DNA from: Flavobacterium frigoris PS1
Lineage (GTDB): Bacteria; Bacteroidota; Bacteroidia; Flavobacteriales; Flavobacteriaceae
DNA: 64,000 bases
Assembly (NCBI RefSeq): GCF_000252125.1
Contig: NZ_AHKF01000014.1
Span: 62,001 to 126,000 of the forward strand
Direction of reading: 5' to 3'
The position numbers were made by a program, and so were the translations under genes. The stretch's first letter is position 1. The number at the start of each line of letters is the position of its first letter. Positions 17,815-25,713 of this stretch are shown piece after piece. The notes below the pieces were generated by a model, which searched no databases, was not told the origin of the DNA, and saw only the letters and a program-made list of their open reading frames with translations.

Positions 17815-18001
17815 AATATTTCTTTATGATAAGGTATGTAATGGCAATTGAAAATAACCATCCCGAAAAAATATAGATATACACAATTGGAAAGCCGAAA
17901 AGGGGCTTTGAACTGTCAAATAACAACAATAGTGGTATGTTCAATCCTAATAACATTAGTAATGAAAGTATAACTAGTTTTTGTTCGTGTCTCTTTTTCA
18001 T
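17807..18001 (-). CDS. 64-residue membrane protein, likely small partner of the symporter-kinase
   Basis: A small protein with a basic start (MKKRHEQK), one membrane span at about 9-27, and a second at about 37-59 starting from FGFPIVYIYIFSGWL. Its stop overlaps the kinase start by 8 bases, which implies translational coupling. The layout (short basic N-terminus, two spans, conserved GFP before span two) resembles the DUF4212 small subunit encoded beside ActP in the same operon (KLGGFPLGFWFAQQGS). I infer it is a small subunit for the kinase's transporter domain. No family name can be assigned with certainty. Confidence 0.75.
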   Translation of the reverse strand: MKKRHEQKLVILSLLMLLGLNIPLLLLFDSSKPLFGFPIVYIYIFSGWLFSIAITYLIIKKYYE

Positions 18002-18015
18002 GGAATGAAAATAAA

Positions 18016-18043
18016 CAATCTCTACAAATAAATGTAGAGATTG
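18016..18043. terminator. Hairpin between symporter and sensor genes (attenuator or mRNA-stabilising)
   Basis: An 11-bp perfect stem (arms 18016-18026 and 18033-18043) with a 6-base loop lies in the 86-base gap after the symporter stop. On the minus strand it is followed by TTTATTTT and then the start of the 64-residue gene. The T tract is interrupted, so partial termination or 3'-end protection of the upstream message is more likely than a full stop. Confidence 0.6.
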
Positions 18044-18087
18044 AATACTAAATAAGTAATTGGTTTTATTTTGAGTTTAATGGTATT

Positions 18088-19839
18088 CTAATGTGTTGCT
18101 TCACCAGCACCAGAGGGTATTCTAATGTGTTCAACAATGTCTTGGACATCTTGGGGAGGAGCAGGAGTGAAACTTTTCACTGCAAAAGCAACTGCAAAGT
18201 TTACAATCATAGCAATCGTTCCGAAACCTTCAGGGGATATTCCGAACCACCAGCTTTCTTTCAAGCCAGCTACCGCGTCTTTTCCACCATCAAAAAGGCC
18301 AAATTTGAATTTCAACATATAGAAAAGCATCAATAGCAATCCTGTAATCATACCTGCTATAGCACCTTCCTTATTCATTTTTTTATCAAAAATCCCAAGA
18401 ATAATTGCTGGGAATAGAGAAGCAGCAGCTAATCCAAAAGCAAGTGCGACAACGGCGGCGACAAAGCCAGGGGGATTAATTCCGAAATAACCTGCAATGA
18501 TTACTGCAACTGCAGCAGCTCCACGAGCAGCCCAAAGCTCATTTTTCTCAGAGATGTTTGGGTTAATCATTTTCTTGATGATATCGTGAGATACTGAAGC
18601 TGAAATAACTAATAGTAAACCTGCGGCAGTAGATAACGCAGCAGCTAATGCTCCGGCTGCTACTAATGCAATAACCCAATTAGGTAAGTCTGCAATTTCA
18701 GGATTAGCTAGTACCATGATGTCTTTATCAATAGTCAGCTCACTTCCTTTATTTCCTTTTGCCTCTTGGCTTGCTAAAAAGGCAGCGTCTTTAGAGTTGT
18801 CGTTGTAATATTGAATTTTACCATCTCCATTTTTATCTTCAAATTCTAATAGGCCTGTAGTTTCCCATTTAGTAAACCAAGCTGGCATAGAAGAATACTC
18901 TTTTCCGTTTACCGTTTCAATCAAATTAGTTTTAGCAAAAACAGCAATAGCGGGAGCGGTAGTGTATAAAATAGCAATTAAAACTAATGCGTATCCAGCT
19001 GATTTTCTTGCATCTTTTACTCTTTTTACGGTAAAAAAGCGAACAATTACGTGTGGTAATCCTGCAGTACCTACCATTAAGGCTAATGTAATTGCAAAGA
19101 CATCAACCATTGATTTTGTTCCGTTTGTGTATACTGAAAATCCAAGATCTGTAGAAAGACCGTTTAGTTTATCTAACAAATAAGTATCAGTTCCTAAAAC
19201 TTTTCCTCCCATTCCTAATTGAGGAACCGGATTACCAGTCATTTGAATAGAAATAAAGATAGCCGGAACCATGAAAGCAAATATTAAGACACAATACTGC
19301 GCTACTTGGGTATAAGTAATCCCCTTCATTCCACCTAAAGTGGCATAGAACAAAACGATGATCATTCCTATAATAACACCTGTGTTAATGTCAACTTCTA
19401 AAAATTTAGAAAATACTAATCCTACTCCACGCATTTGTCCTGCTACGTAAGTAAAAGAAACAACTAAAGCGCATATTACAGCAACCGTTCTTGCAGTATT
19501 AGAGTAATAACGTTCTCCAATGAAATCAGGCACTGTAAATTTCCCAAATTTTCGAAGATATGGCGCAAGTAAAAGAGCAAGCAGTACATAGCCACCGGTC
19601 CAGCCCATTAAGTAAACAGCACCGTCATAACCATCAAAGGAAATGATACCGGCCATCGAGATGAAAGACGCTGCACTCATCCAGTCAGCAGCTGTTGCCA
19701 TTCCGTTTGCTAATGGAGAAATCTCTCCTCCTGCAACATAAAATTCTTTAGTTGATCCGGCGCGTGACCAGATTGCAATTCCAATATAGAGGGCAAATGT
19801 TATCCCAACAATAATATAGGTCCAAGTTTGTAAATCCAT
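18088..19839 (-). CDS. actP: ActP-like sodium:acetate symporter (VC_2705 subfamily)
   Basis: The 583-residue inner-membrane symporter has about 13 hydrophobic spans. It begins MDLQTWTYIIVGITFALYIG and has the SSS signature regions FYVAGGEISPLANGMATAAD and WMSAASFISMAG, and LGGMKGITYTQVAQY. A hydrophilic insertion of about 60 residues near 325-385 (including EFEDKNGDGKIQYY) is typical of the VC_2705 subfamily, which works with a DUF4212 subunit; that subunit is encoded 28 bases upstream. Acetate (or another small carboxylate) is the likely substrate given acs and prpE in the operon. Confidence 0.92.
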   Translation of the reverse strand: MDLQTWTYIIVGITFALYIGIAIWSRAGSTKEFYVAGGEISPLANGMATAADWMSAASFISMAGIISFDGYDGAVYLMGWTGGYVLLALLLAPYLRKFGKFTVPDFIGERYYSNTARTVAVICALVVSFTYVAGQMRGVGLVFSKFLEVDINTGVIIGMIIVLFYATLGGMKGITYTQVAQYCVLIFAFMVPAIFISIQMTGNPVPQLGMGGKVLGTDTYLLDKLNGLSTDLGFSVYTNGTKSMVDVFAITLALMVGTAGLPHVIVRFFTVKRVKDARKSAGYALVLIAILYTTAPAIAVFAKTNLIETVNGKEYSSMPAWFTKWETTGLLEFEDKNGDGKIQYYNDNSKDAAFLASQEAKGNKGSELTIDKDIMVLANPEIADLPNWVIALVAAGALAAALSTAAGLLLVISASVSHDIIKKMINPNISEKNELWAARGAAAVAVIIAGYFGINPPGFVAAVVALAFGLAAASLFPAIILGIFDKKMNKEGAIAGMITGLLLMLFYMLKFKFGLFDGGKDAVAGLKESWWFGISPEGFGTIAMIVNFAVAFAVKSFTPAPPQDVQDIVEHIRIPSGAGEATH

Positions 19840-19867
19840 GATATTTTAATTTTTTATAGTTTTGATA

Positions 19868-20128
19868 TTATTCGTCGTAGCCGTATTTTTTGTCTAATTT
19901 GTTCATCAATCGAACATAAACAAATATCAGTATGACAAATGCATAAATTGAACCTTGTTGTGCAAACCAAAAACCGAGTGGGAAACCACCTAATTTAATA
20001 GAGTCTAATGCTGTTTTGAAAAGGATTCCGGCTCCATAAGAAACCGCAAACCAAATGCTTAATAAAATCAGAAGGTATCTTAGGTTTTCCTTCCAATATG
20101 CTGTGGCTTTGTCTTGTTTATCGCTCAT
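19868..20128 (-). CDS. DUF4212 sodium/substrate symporter small subunit
   Basis: The 86-residue protein starts MSDKQDKATAYWKENLRYL and has two membrane spans (about 16-38 and 52-74) separated by KLGGFPLGFWFAQQGS, the conserved core of the DUF4212 family. This family is nearly always encoded directly upstream of a VC_2705-type symporter, as here. It is cotranscribed with the porin (27-base gap) and the symporter. Confidence 0.92.
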   Translation of the reverse strand: MSDKQDKATAYWKENLRYLLILLSIWFAVSYGAGILFKTALDSIKLGGFPLGFWFAQQGSIYAFVILIFVYVRLMNKLDKKYGYDE

Positions 20129-20155
20129 AATAGTGTAGTAAAAAAGGTTAGTTGG

Positions 20156-21394
20156 TTATAGATAAATCATTGCTTGCAAAGTAATCGTGTTTACCGATTT
20201 GTTAGTGGCATATTTTAAAGTTTGGTACTCTAACGTCAGCTTAGAATTATGTCCGCTGAAAAATGCATTAGCACCAATACCCAATTGAGAAGCATTATCA
20301 TTTAAAGCATCTATTTGTCTTTCGTCGTAAGAAACATAAGGTTGGAAACGTGTTTTTGATTTTCCTGGAAGTACATAACCAAGGTGTGCATGAACCATTG
20401 ACCCTGTTTCATAAGTAGTTCCTAGTCTGTAATCTTTTCCGTAATCAGTGTTTTGATATAAGGCGTATGCTGTTAGGGCAGCACCTTTTGTCCCTACAGG
20501 GACGTCATAAAAAGCATCAAGTCCAAAAATGGTCACATTCTCACCTCTTAAGTTTCCAGCGGCATCAGCAAGTACAGATCCATTAGGGTGTGAAAAGAAA
20601 CCCGCTCCAATGTTGAATACCTTTTTTGTTCCTAAATAAGTACCCACTTTATAAGGTAAAAAGTTGCTTTCAGAATCTAAAAAGCCATATTCAAAATAAC
20701 CAGCGTATGTTCTTCCAGCTTCTTTTGAGCCTAATAATCTGGCACCAGTGTAAGTTGCTGGACCATTGTTTACAGGTGTTGTAGAAGCTTGTAAATTATT
20801 TGTAGATGCCCCGTTTATAGCAACGCGATATTGAAATTTACCAAAAGTACCTTTTGCGAATGCTCCAATATGTCTTGCAAATTGATCAGATAAACCTAAT
20901 GTTGCCCATGCTTGTCTTTGGTTGTCTAAGGTCATTAAGTTTAAGGTACTTTGATTATTTAAACGAGAGATTCCGTTCCAATAATGTAATCCTCCTCCAA
21001 CTGCATTGTCCTTTCCTAGACTGTATTGCACATAAGCATCATGCATGAATAGTTGGGAACCATCCCCTTTTCCTGTTGGACTCATCGTATCTACGTTTAA
21101 ACTGTTAAGTCCAAAATGGGTTACAATTAAGAAGTCTTTATTGATTTGCGCATACATCAATACGCGAGCTCTTCTGACACTGAAGTCTAAGTCGGCTTGT
21201 TCGTTGCCGTTTCCGTCTAAAGGGCGGTCAGAATTGTATTGCCCCCATATCTGTGCCCAAGATATTACTCTAAGGTACTTTGAACCATCTTCATTCAAAT
21301 TGAATTTCATTCCGGCACCGTAATCGGGTGAACCTTGAGAAAAGCCTTTTAAAGTGAACAGCAGCATGACTGCAATCAAATAAATTTTTTTCAT
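20156..21394 (-). CDS. Predicted outer-membrane porin for the carboxylate operon
   Basis: The 412-residue protein has a signal peptide (MKKIYLIAVMLLFTLKGFSQ), then alternating hydrophobic and aromatic strands throughout, such as YLRVISWAQIWGQYNSD and RRARVLMYAQINKDFLIVTH, ending with LTLEYQTLKYA and TITLQAMIYL. The pattern is that of a beta-barrel porin of the phosphate-selective-porin/DcaP-like kind. As the first gene of the acetate run it probably lets short carboxylates cross the outer membrane. Substrate is inferred only from context. A possible promoter (TAGACTTTG on the minus strand, about 21446-21454) lies upstream but has one extra base relative to TAnnTTTG. Confidence 0.8.
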   Translation of the reverse strand: MKKIYLIAVMLLFTLKGFSQGSPDYGAGMKFNLNEDGSKYLRVISWAQIWGQYNSDRPLDGNGNEQADLDFSVRRARVLMYAQINKDFLIVTHFGLNSLNVDTMSPTGKGDGSQLFMHDAYVQYSLGKDNAVGGGLHYWNGISRLNNQSTLNLMTLDNQRQAWATLGLSDQFARHIGAFAKGTFGKFQYRVAINGASTNNLQASTTPVNNGPATYTGARLLGSKEAGRTYAGYFEYGFLDSESNFLPYKVGTYLGTKKVFNIGAGFFSHPNGSVLADAAGNLRGENVTIFGLDAFYDVPVGTKGAALTAYALYQNTDYGKDYRLGTTYETGSMVHAHLGYVLPGKSKTRFQPYVSYDERQIDALNDNASQLGIGANAFFSGHNSKLTLEYQTLKYATNKSVNTITLQAMIYL

Positions 21395-21501
21395 GATAAA
21401 TTAAGTTTTTGGTTAGTAAAATGGTTAGTTTTAATAGTGCCAAAGTCTAATTTTTTGTTAAGAAAAAAAATTATGATATATGAAATTGTAAAGTACTATA
21501 G

Positions 21502-21921
21502 CTAATCCTTGAAACGTTCCCACTTTATAAGCATGAACTTGTCGCCTAGTTCAGTTATTATCATGCCGGCGCCAGATAGTAAATCTTTGTTTTTTATATA
21601 TTCTATAAGCTCTAAATGGTTAAATATCTTATAGGTGGGGTGGTAGTTGGCATGGGAGGGCTTCTTTATGTTGAACGATTTTACCCAATTGCTGATGGTG
21701 ACATGCGAGACCCCGATTATACGTTCTATTTCACGGTAGCTAAGCCCTTCAAGGTATAATTGTAATGCCTTGGTAACATAGTAGTCGTCTATTTTTTTTC
21801 CAATTTTATTGACAGTAAAAAAATAGTTGCATTTTTTGCATAAATACCTTTGTTTACTGTTAATGACGCCGCTTTTTATGATTTGATTCCCTTGGCATTT
21901 CGGACAGGCTAAAATCTCCAT
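21502..21921 (-). CDS. Zinc-ribbon/HTH protein derived from an IS1-type transposase; candidate operon regulator
   Basis: From the Met at 21919-21921 the protein has 139 residues: a CPKC...CKKC zinc ribbon (about residues 5-33; CPKCQGNQIIKSG, RYLCKKCNYFF) as in the InsA/IS1 N-terminus, a helix-turn-helix (LSYREIERIIGVSHVTISNW, about 61-80), and a C-terminal segment of about 55 residues that I do not recognise, ending MLIKWERFKD. No DDE catalytic domain and no terminal inverted repeats were found, so it is not an active transposon. An upstream in-frame ATG at 21957 is less likely because the added residues are AT-rich filler and overlap the probable promoter region. It lies 107 bases upstream of the porin on the same strand and is divergent from the DUF294 gene. 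A DNA-binding regulatory role is my inference. Confidence 0.75.
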   Translation of the reverse strand: MEILACPKCQGNQIIKSGVINSKQRYLCKKCNYFFTVNKIGKKIDDYYVTKALQLYLEGLSYREIERIIGVSHVTISNWVKSFNIKKPSHANYHPTYKIFNHLELIEYIKNKDLLSGAGMIITELGDKFMLIKWERFKD

Positions 21922-22143
21922 GTATATAAATTTTGCATAAATATAGTAAATTAGCACTTATGTTTAAAGTAATATTGTAAATAAAAGACTAAATATTTGC
22001 GGAAGCCTTATTTATATTGAAAATTTAATATAATTATGGCAAAAAACTGTGTTTTTTTGTATTTGAGAGTAAATTGCTTTTAAAAGACTGCGACTTAGAT
22101 ACGAGCATTTTTTTTTGTATTTTTAAATATTAATAAACTGTTT

Positions 22144-24063
22144 ATGAAAAATTCAATAGCTGAACGGATTGCAGATTTTCTTAAAAATCACCCTCCCTTT
22201 TGTAGTCTTAGCTTGGTCGATTTAATTGCTATATCAAAGGAGTCGCAAGTTCTTCATTTGGAAAAAAAAGAAGTCCTTTTTAATATTAATGACCAGCCTC
22301 ATTCCTTTTTTTATATTGTAAAAGATGGGGCGGTTGCGCTATCGGTTATTTATGATACAGAGAAAGTTCTTATCGACGAATGTGACGAAGGCGATATTGT
22401 TGGTTTACGACCCTTTTTTGCAAAGGATGCTTACCTAATGACTGCCGAAGCGAGCGAGGAAAGTCTACTATATGCCATTCCTATAGCTGTTTTTAAACCT
22501 TATATATTTGAAAACTCAGAGGTTTCTAGTTTTTTATTGGAGAGTTTTGCCTCTAATACGCGCAACCCCTACGATAAGGAAAACAAGGGAAAGCTAATTT
22601 CTGAAAGTGTAAGTTATAATGAACGGGAGGACACGATTCAATATTTCAAACCTATTTCATACAGCGCAAATCCTATTACAGCCAATAAAATGGATTCTGT
22701 GAAATCAATAGCGGAAACGATGACGCGACGTAAAATAGGGAGTGTTATTATTCAGGAAAACCAACTTCCCATTGGTATTATAACCGATAAAGATTTGCGT
22801 TCTAAAATAGCCACTGGTTTGTTTACTATAGAAAGTAGCGCTGAGCAGATTATGTCCGTACCTGTTGTTACCGTTAAGGCCAACGGATCTGTTGCTGAAA
22901 CCCAGTTGATGATGCTCCAGCATAATATTGGTCATTTGTGTGTGACTTCAGATGGCAGCAGTGAATCTGAAATTATAGGTATTATCTCTGAGCATGATGT
23001 TGTGGTGGCTCAGGCAAATAATCCGGGAGTATTGGTGAAACAAACGAAACGTGCTGAAGGTGCGCATGAGCTTAAAGTAGTCAGGGAAAATCTTACCAAA
23101 TTAATCAAAAATGCATTGGATGAAAATATTCCAATAGCACATCTCTGTCAGATTGTGGGTGAAATTAATAAGGCAATTACGAGTAGGGCAATTGAATTGT
23201 CAATTATGAAAATGGGGGAGGAGCCTCCTGTGCCCTTTGCTTGGTTAAATATTGGGAGTCAGGGACGAAAAGAGCAGTTGTTATTGACGGATCAAGATAA
23301 TGCTTTGGTTTTTGAAGATGTAGTGGAAGAAAGATATGATGCTATTAAAAAGTATTTTCTACAACTAGCTAATAATGTAACGAATATTTTAAATGTTGTT
23401 GGGTATGAATTTTGTCCGGCAGATATGATGGCTAGTAATCCATTGTGGTGTAAGTCATTAAAAGAATGGAACGCTCAATATGACACTTGGATACATAGTC
23501 CGGGTGAGAAAGGAGTTCTTATGTGTTCCATTTTTTTTGATTATGACTTTGTATATGGTAAGAAAGAGTTGGTTGAAGCGATTACTTCTGCTATCTTTAA
23601 AAATGTAAGTAACAACCAGATTTTCTTTGCTTATTTGGGAAGTGATGCCTTAAAAAGCCCACCTCCGTTAGGTTTCTTCAGGCAGTTCTTGGTAGAGAGG
23701 GACGGGGAGCATAAGGACACTTTTGATGTAAAAAGTCGGGGATTAATGCCTTTGATTGATGCAGCTAGGTTATTGTCTTTGAATCAGGAAATTACAGGTG
23801 TAAATAATACACTCGTAAGGTTTAAGGAATTAGCTGTTTTAGAGCCGCAAAACACCGCGATTTATGAAGCCTGTTCTGAAGCGTTTTCTGTTTTGCTAAA
23901 ATTCAGAACGCAGGAAGGTTTTGCAAATGATTCAGGAGGAAGGTATTTAGACCTAAATAAACTGACAAAATTAGATAAGGTGAAACTTAAAAATGCTTTT
24001 CACCCCATTAGTGATGTTCAAGAGATCTTAAGAACTCGTTTCCAACTTACTTATTTTACTTAG
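22144..24063 (+). CDS. Cyclic-nucleotide-binding-like, CBS-pair, DUF294 nucleotidyltransferase-like protein
   Basis: The 639-residue cytoplasmic protein has a CAP_ED-like sensor domain (about 15-140; FYIVKDGAVALSVIYD), a CBS pair (about 180-300; MTRRKIGSVIIQENQLPIGI and ISEHDVV), a DUF294 putative nucleotidyltransferase domain with GSQGRKEQLLLTDQDNALVF near 375-394, where G-S and D-x-D match the Pol-beta-type active site, and a DUF294 C-terminal domain to the end. In Proteobacteria this protein is often encoded with ActP/DUF4212 and a DnaQ-like exonuclease, which is also the arrangement here. It may adjust carboxylate uptake by covalent nucleotide transfer; the substrate is unknown. Confidence 0.88.
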   Translation: MKNSIAERIADFLKNHPPFCSLSLVDLIAISKESQVLHLEKKEVLFNINDQPHSFFYIVKDGAVALSVIYDTEKVLIDECDEGDIVGLRPFFAKDAYLMTAEASEESLLYAIPIAVFKPYIFENSEVSSFLLESFASNTRNPYDKENKGKLISESVSYNEREDTIQYFKPISYSANPITANKMDSVKSIAETMTRRKIGSVIIQENQLPIGIITDKDLRSKIATGLFTIESSAEQIMSVPVVTVKANGSVAETQLMMLQHNIGHLCVTSDGSSESEIIGIISEHDVVVAQANNPGVLVKQTKRAEGAHELKVVRENLTKLIKNALDENIPIAHLCQIVGEINKAITSRAIELSIMKMGEEPPVPFAWLNIGSQGRKEQLLLTDQDNALVFEDVVEERYDAIKKYFLQLANNVTNILNVVGYEFCPADMMASNPLWCKSLKEWNAQYDTWIHSPGEKGVLMCSIFFDYDFVYGKKELVEAITSAIFKNVSNNQIFFAYLGSDALKSPPPLGFFRQFLVERDGEHKDTFDVKSRGLMPLIDAARLLSLNQEITGVNNTLVRFKELAVLEPQNTAIYEACSEAFSVLLKFRTQEGFANDSGGRYLDLNKLTKLDKVKLKNAFHPISDVQEILRTRFQLTYFT

Positions 24064-24672
24064 ATGATTTTATTTAATTGGTTTAAAAAAGACAAGAAAA
24101 ACTATCCTGAATTTTGGCAAGAATATTTGGCCTGCTTTGAGTCTAGATCAGATAAAAACTATCAAAAACGGTATGTGGTTTTTGACACTGAAACAACAGG
24201 TTTAGATGTGCGAAGCGATGTGATCTTGTCCGTTGGCGCGATAGCGATTTCAGGGAATTCTATTATAGTGAATGATTATTTAGAGGTTTTTGTGCAGCAG
24301 GATGTTTTTAAAACGGAATCAGTTTCCATTCACGGTATTTTGAAGGATGGGAAAGAAAAAAAACTAACCGAAACTCAAGCGATAATTCGGTTTCTTGATT
24401 TTGTTAAAGATTCCACTTTGGTCGGTCATCATGTACGTTTTGATGTCAATATGGTGAATGCGGCATTACAGCGGATGGGTTTGGGGAAACTCAAAAATCA
24501 CAATATGGATACCGATATAATGTACCAAAAATTTAAAGGTTTACCAGAAGACCAGCACTCTAGTCTGGATGAATTATGTCAAATTTTTAAAATTCAAAAA
24601 AGTGACCGGCATACTGCTGCAGGGGATGCCTTTATTACGGCCTTGATTTTTTTGCGACTTAAAAATAAGTAG
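24064..24672 (+). CDS. DnaQ-like 3'-5' exonuclease of the ActP neighbourhood
   Basis: The 202-residue protein has a DEDD-type exonuclease fold: Exo I VVFDTETTGLD (about residues 38-48), Exo II VGHHVRFDVNMVNAAL (about 120-135) and Exo III with DRHTAAGDAF (about 178-187), the H-x5-D pattern of DEDDh enzymes. Its ATG follows the DUF294 stop without a single intervening base (TAG then ATG), so translation is coupled. It is not the replicative epsilon subunit by context; it goes with the DUF294 protein and the carboxylate genes. RNA, DNA or a nucleotide-modified protein could be the substrate. Confidence 0.88.
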   Translation: MILFNWFKKDKKNYPEFWQEYLACFESRSDKNYQKRYVVFDTETTGLDVRSDVILSVGAIAISGNSIIVNDYLEVFVQQDVFKTESVSIHGILKDGKEKKLTETQAIIRFLDFVKDSTLVGHHVRFDVNMVNAALQRMGLGKLKNHNMDTDIMYQKFKGLPEDQHSSLDELCQIFKIQKSDRHTAAGDAFITALIFLRLKNK

Positions 24673-24770
24673 GAGAGCGTAGCTGTTTTGCAAAATGGAA
24701 GTTCTAATCTACTACCATTTATATAATTGATTCTAAGCGGAAAGTGTTTTTTATAAATCAAATTAGAATA

Positions 24771-24802
24771 AAAACAAAAAACCCAAACATTTCTGTTTGG
24801 GT
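24771..24802 (-). terminator. Terminator of tRNA-Phe
   Basis: A 9-bp stem (arms 24781-24789 and 24794-24802) with a TTTC/GAAA loop lies directly after the tRNA on the minus strand and runs into a T-rich tract (24771-24780). Confidence 0.85.
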
Positions 24803-24806
24803 CTTG

Positions 24807-24879
24807 TGGTACCTCCAGGGATCGAACCAGGGACACATGGATTTTCAGTCCATTGCTCTACCATCTGAGCTAAGGTACC
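24807..24879 (-). tRNA. tRNA-Phe (anticodon GAA)
   Basis: The 73-base minus-strand sequence folds as a full cloverleaf. The acceptor stem pairs GGTACCT with AGGTACC, with discriminator A at 24807. The anticodon loop is CTGAAAA with anticodon GAA at 24844-24846, and the T loop is TTCGATC. CCA is not encoded. A good promoter lies upstream and a terminator downstream, so it is a single-gene transcript. Confidence 0.97.
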
Positions 24880-24895
24880 GTGCTTGTTGCGGGTG

Positions 24896-24925
24896 CAAAT
24901 ATAGAATGTTTTTTTGTTTGTGCAA
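24896..24925 (-). promoter_or_regulatory. Promoter of tRNA-Phe
   Basis: On the minus strand TTG (24923-24925) is followed after 19 bases by TATATTTG (24896-24903), an exact TAnnTTTG. This is the best complete Bacteroidota-type promoter in the window, about 17 bases before the mature tRNA 5' end. Confidence 0.8.
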
Positions 24926-24951
24926 TACATTTTTTTAAAAAAATCAATTCG

Positions 24952-24959
24952 TACCTTCG
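24952..24959 (+). promoter_or_regulatory. -7 element of the coaX operon
   Basis: TACCTTCG matches TAnnTTTG with one change and lies 20 bases before the coaX ATG at 24979. It argues against use of the earlier in-frame ATG at 24880. No TTG is seen at the right distance. Confidence 0.5.
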
Positions 24960-24978
24960 CGAATTCAAAATTGGAATT

Positions 24979-25713
24979 ATGATTTTAACTGTTGATGTAG
25001 GGAATACTAGAATAAAAGCCGCTGTTTTTGAGGGTGATATACTTATCGAACATTTTGTTTTTTTGAAAAATGAGCTTGAAAAAAATATTGAAAACATTTT
25101 AAAAAAATTTGAAAAAACTACTCATTTAGTAGTTGCCTCCGTTGGAAATGTCGAAAAAGAATCTTTTTTGGTTTTTAACAAGGAGTTGATTGTGCATTTT
25201 GTTACTCATAACGATCCTTTTCCTTTTGTTAATCAATATGAAACTCCGCAAACACTGGGGGTTGACCGCATGGTTCTTGCTGCCGGAGCAACATTACAGT
25301 TTCCTAATCAGAACAGATTGGTCATTGACGCAGGAACTTGCGTGACCTATGATTTTATTGATCAAAACAATACCTATCTTGGTGGGGCTATTTCTCCTGG
25401 TTTACGTTTGCGTTACGAATCATTGCATAATTATACTTCCAAACTTCCTTTGCTTCAACTGGAAAGTCCAAAGCATTTTATTGGTACATCAACTTCTCAT
25501 TCAATTCATTCCGGTGTTGTTAATGCATTGGTCTATGAGATTGATGGTTTTATCGATGAATATAGGGGACTTTATTCAAATTTTATAATAATTTTAACGG
25601 GTGGGGACACAGAATTTTTGGCTAAACGATTAAAAAATACCATATTTGCCAATTCAAATTTTCTTATAGAAAGTTTGAATCAAACATTTCAATATAAAAT
25701 CAACAATGATTAA
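24979..25713 (+). CDS. coaX: Type III pantothenate kinase
   Basis: The 244-residue enzyme phosphorylates pantothenate, the first step of coenzyme A synthesis. It has the ASKHA phosphate loop DVGNTRIKAAVF (residues 5-16), GVDRMVLAAGA (about 94-104), VIDAGTCVTYDFI (about 115-127) and GGAISPGLRLR, all CoaX hallmarks. I chose the ATG at 24979 rather than 24880 because the family starts at MxLTVDVGNT and a -7 element lies between the two. The stop overlaps the next gene by 8 bases. Confidence 0.94.
   Translation: MILTVDVGNTRIKAAVFEGDILIEHFVFLKNELEKNIENILKKFEKTTHLVVASVGNVEKESFLVFNKELIVHFVTHNDPFPFVNQYETPQTLGVDRMVLAAGATLQFPNQNRLVIDAGTCVTYDFIDQNNTYLGGAISPGLRLRYESLHNYTSKLPLLQLESPKHFIGTSTSHSIHSGVVNALVYEIDGFIDEYRGLYSNFIIILTGGDTEFLAKRLKNTIFANSNFLIESLNQTFQYKINND

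Noticed and set aside
21502-21957. Intact IS1-family insertion sequence
   Set aside because: No DDE domain, no second open frame and no flanking inverted or direct repeats were seen.
24880-24978. In-frame extension of coaX to an earlier ATG
   Set aside because: It overlaps the tRNA promoter and the coaX -7 element, and the family begins at the later ATG at 24979.
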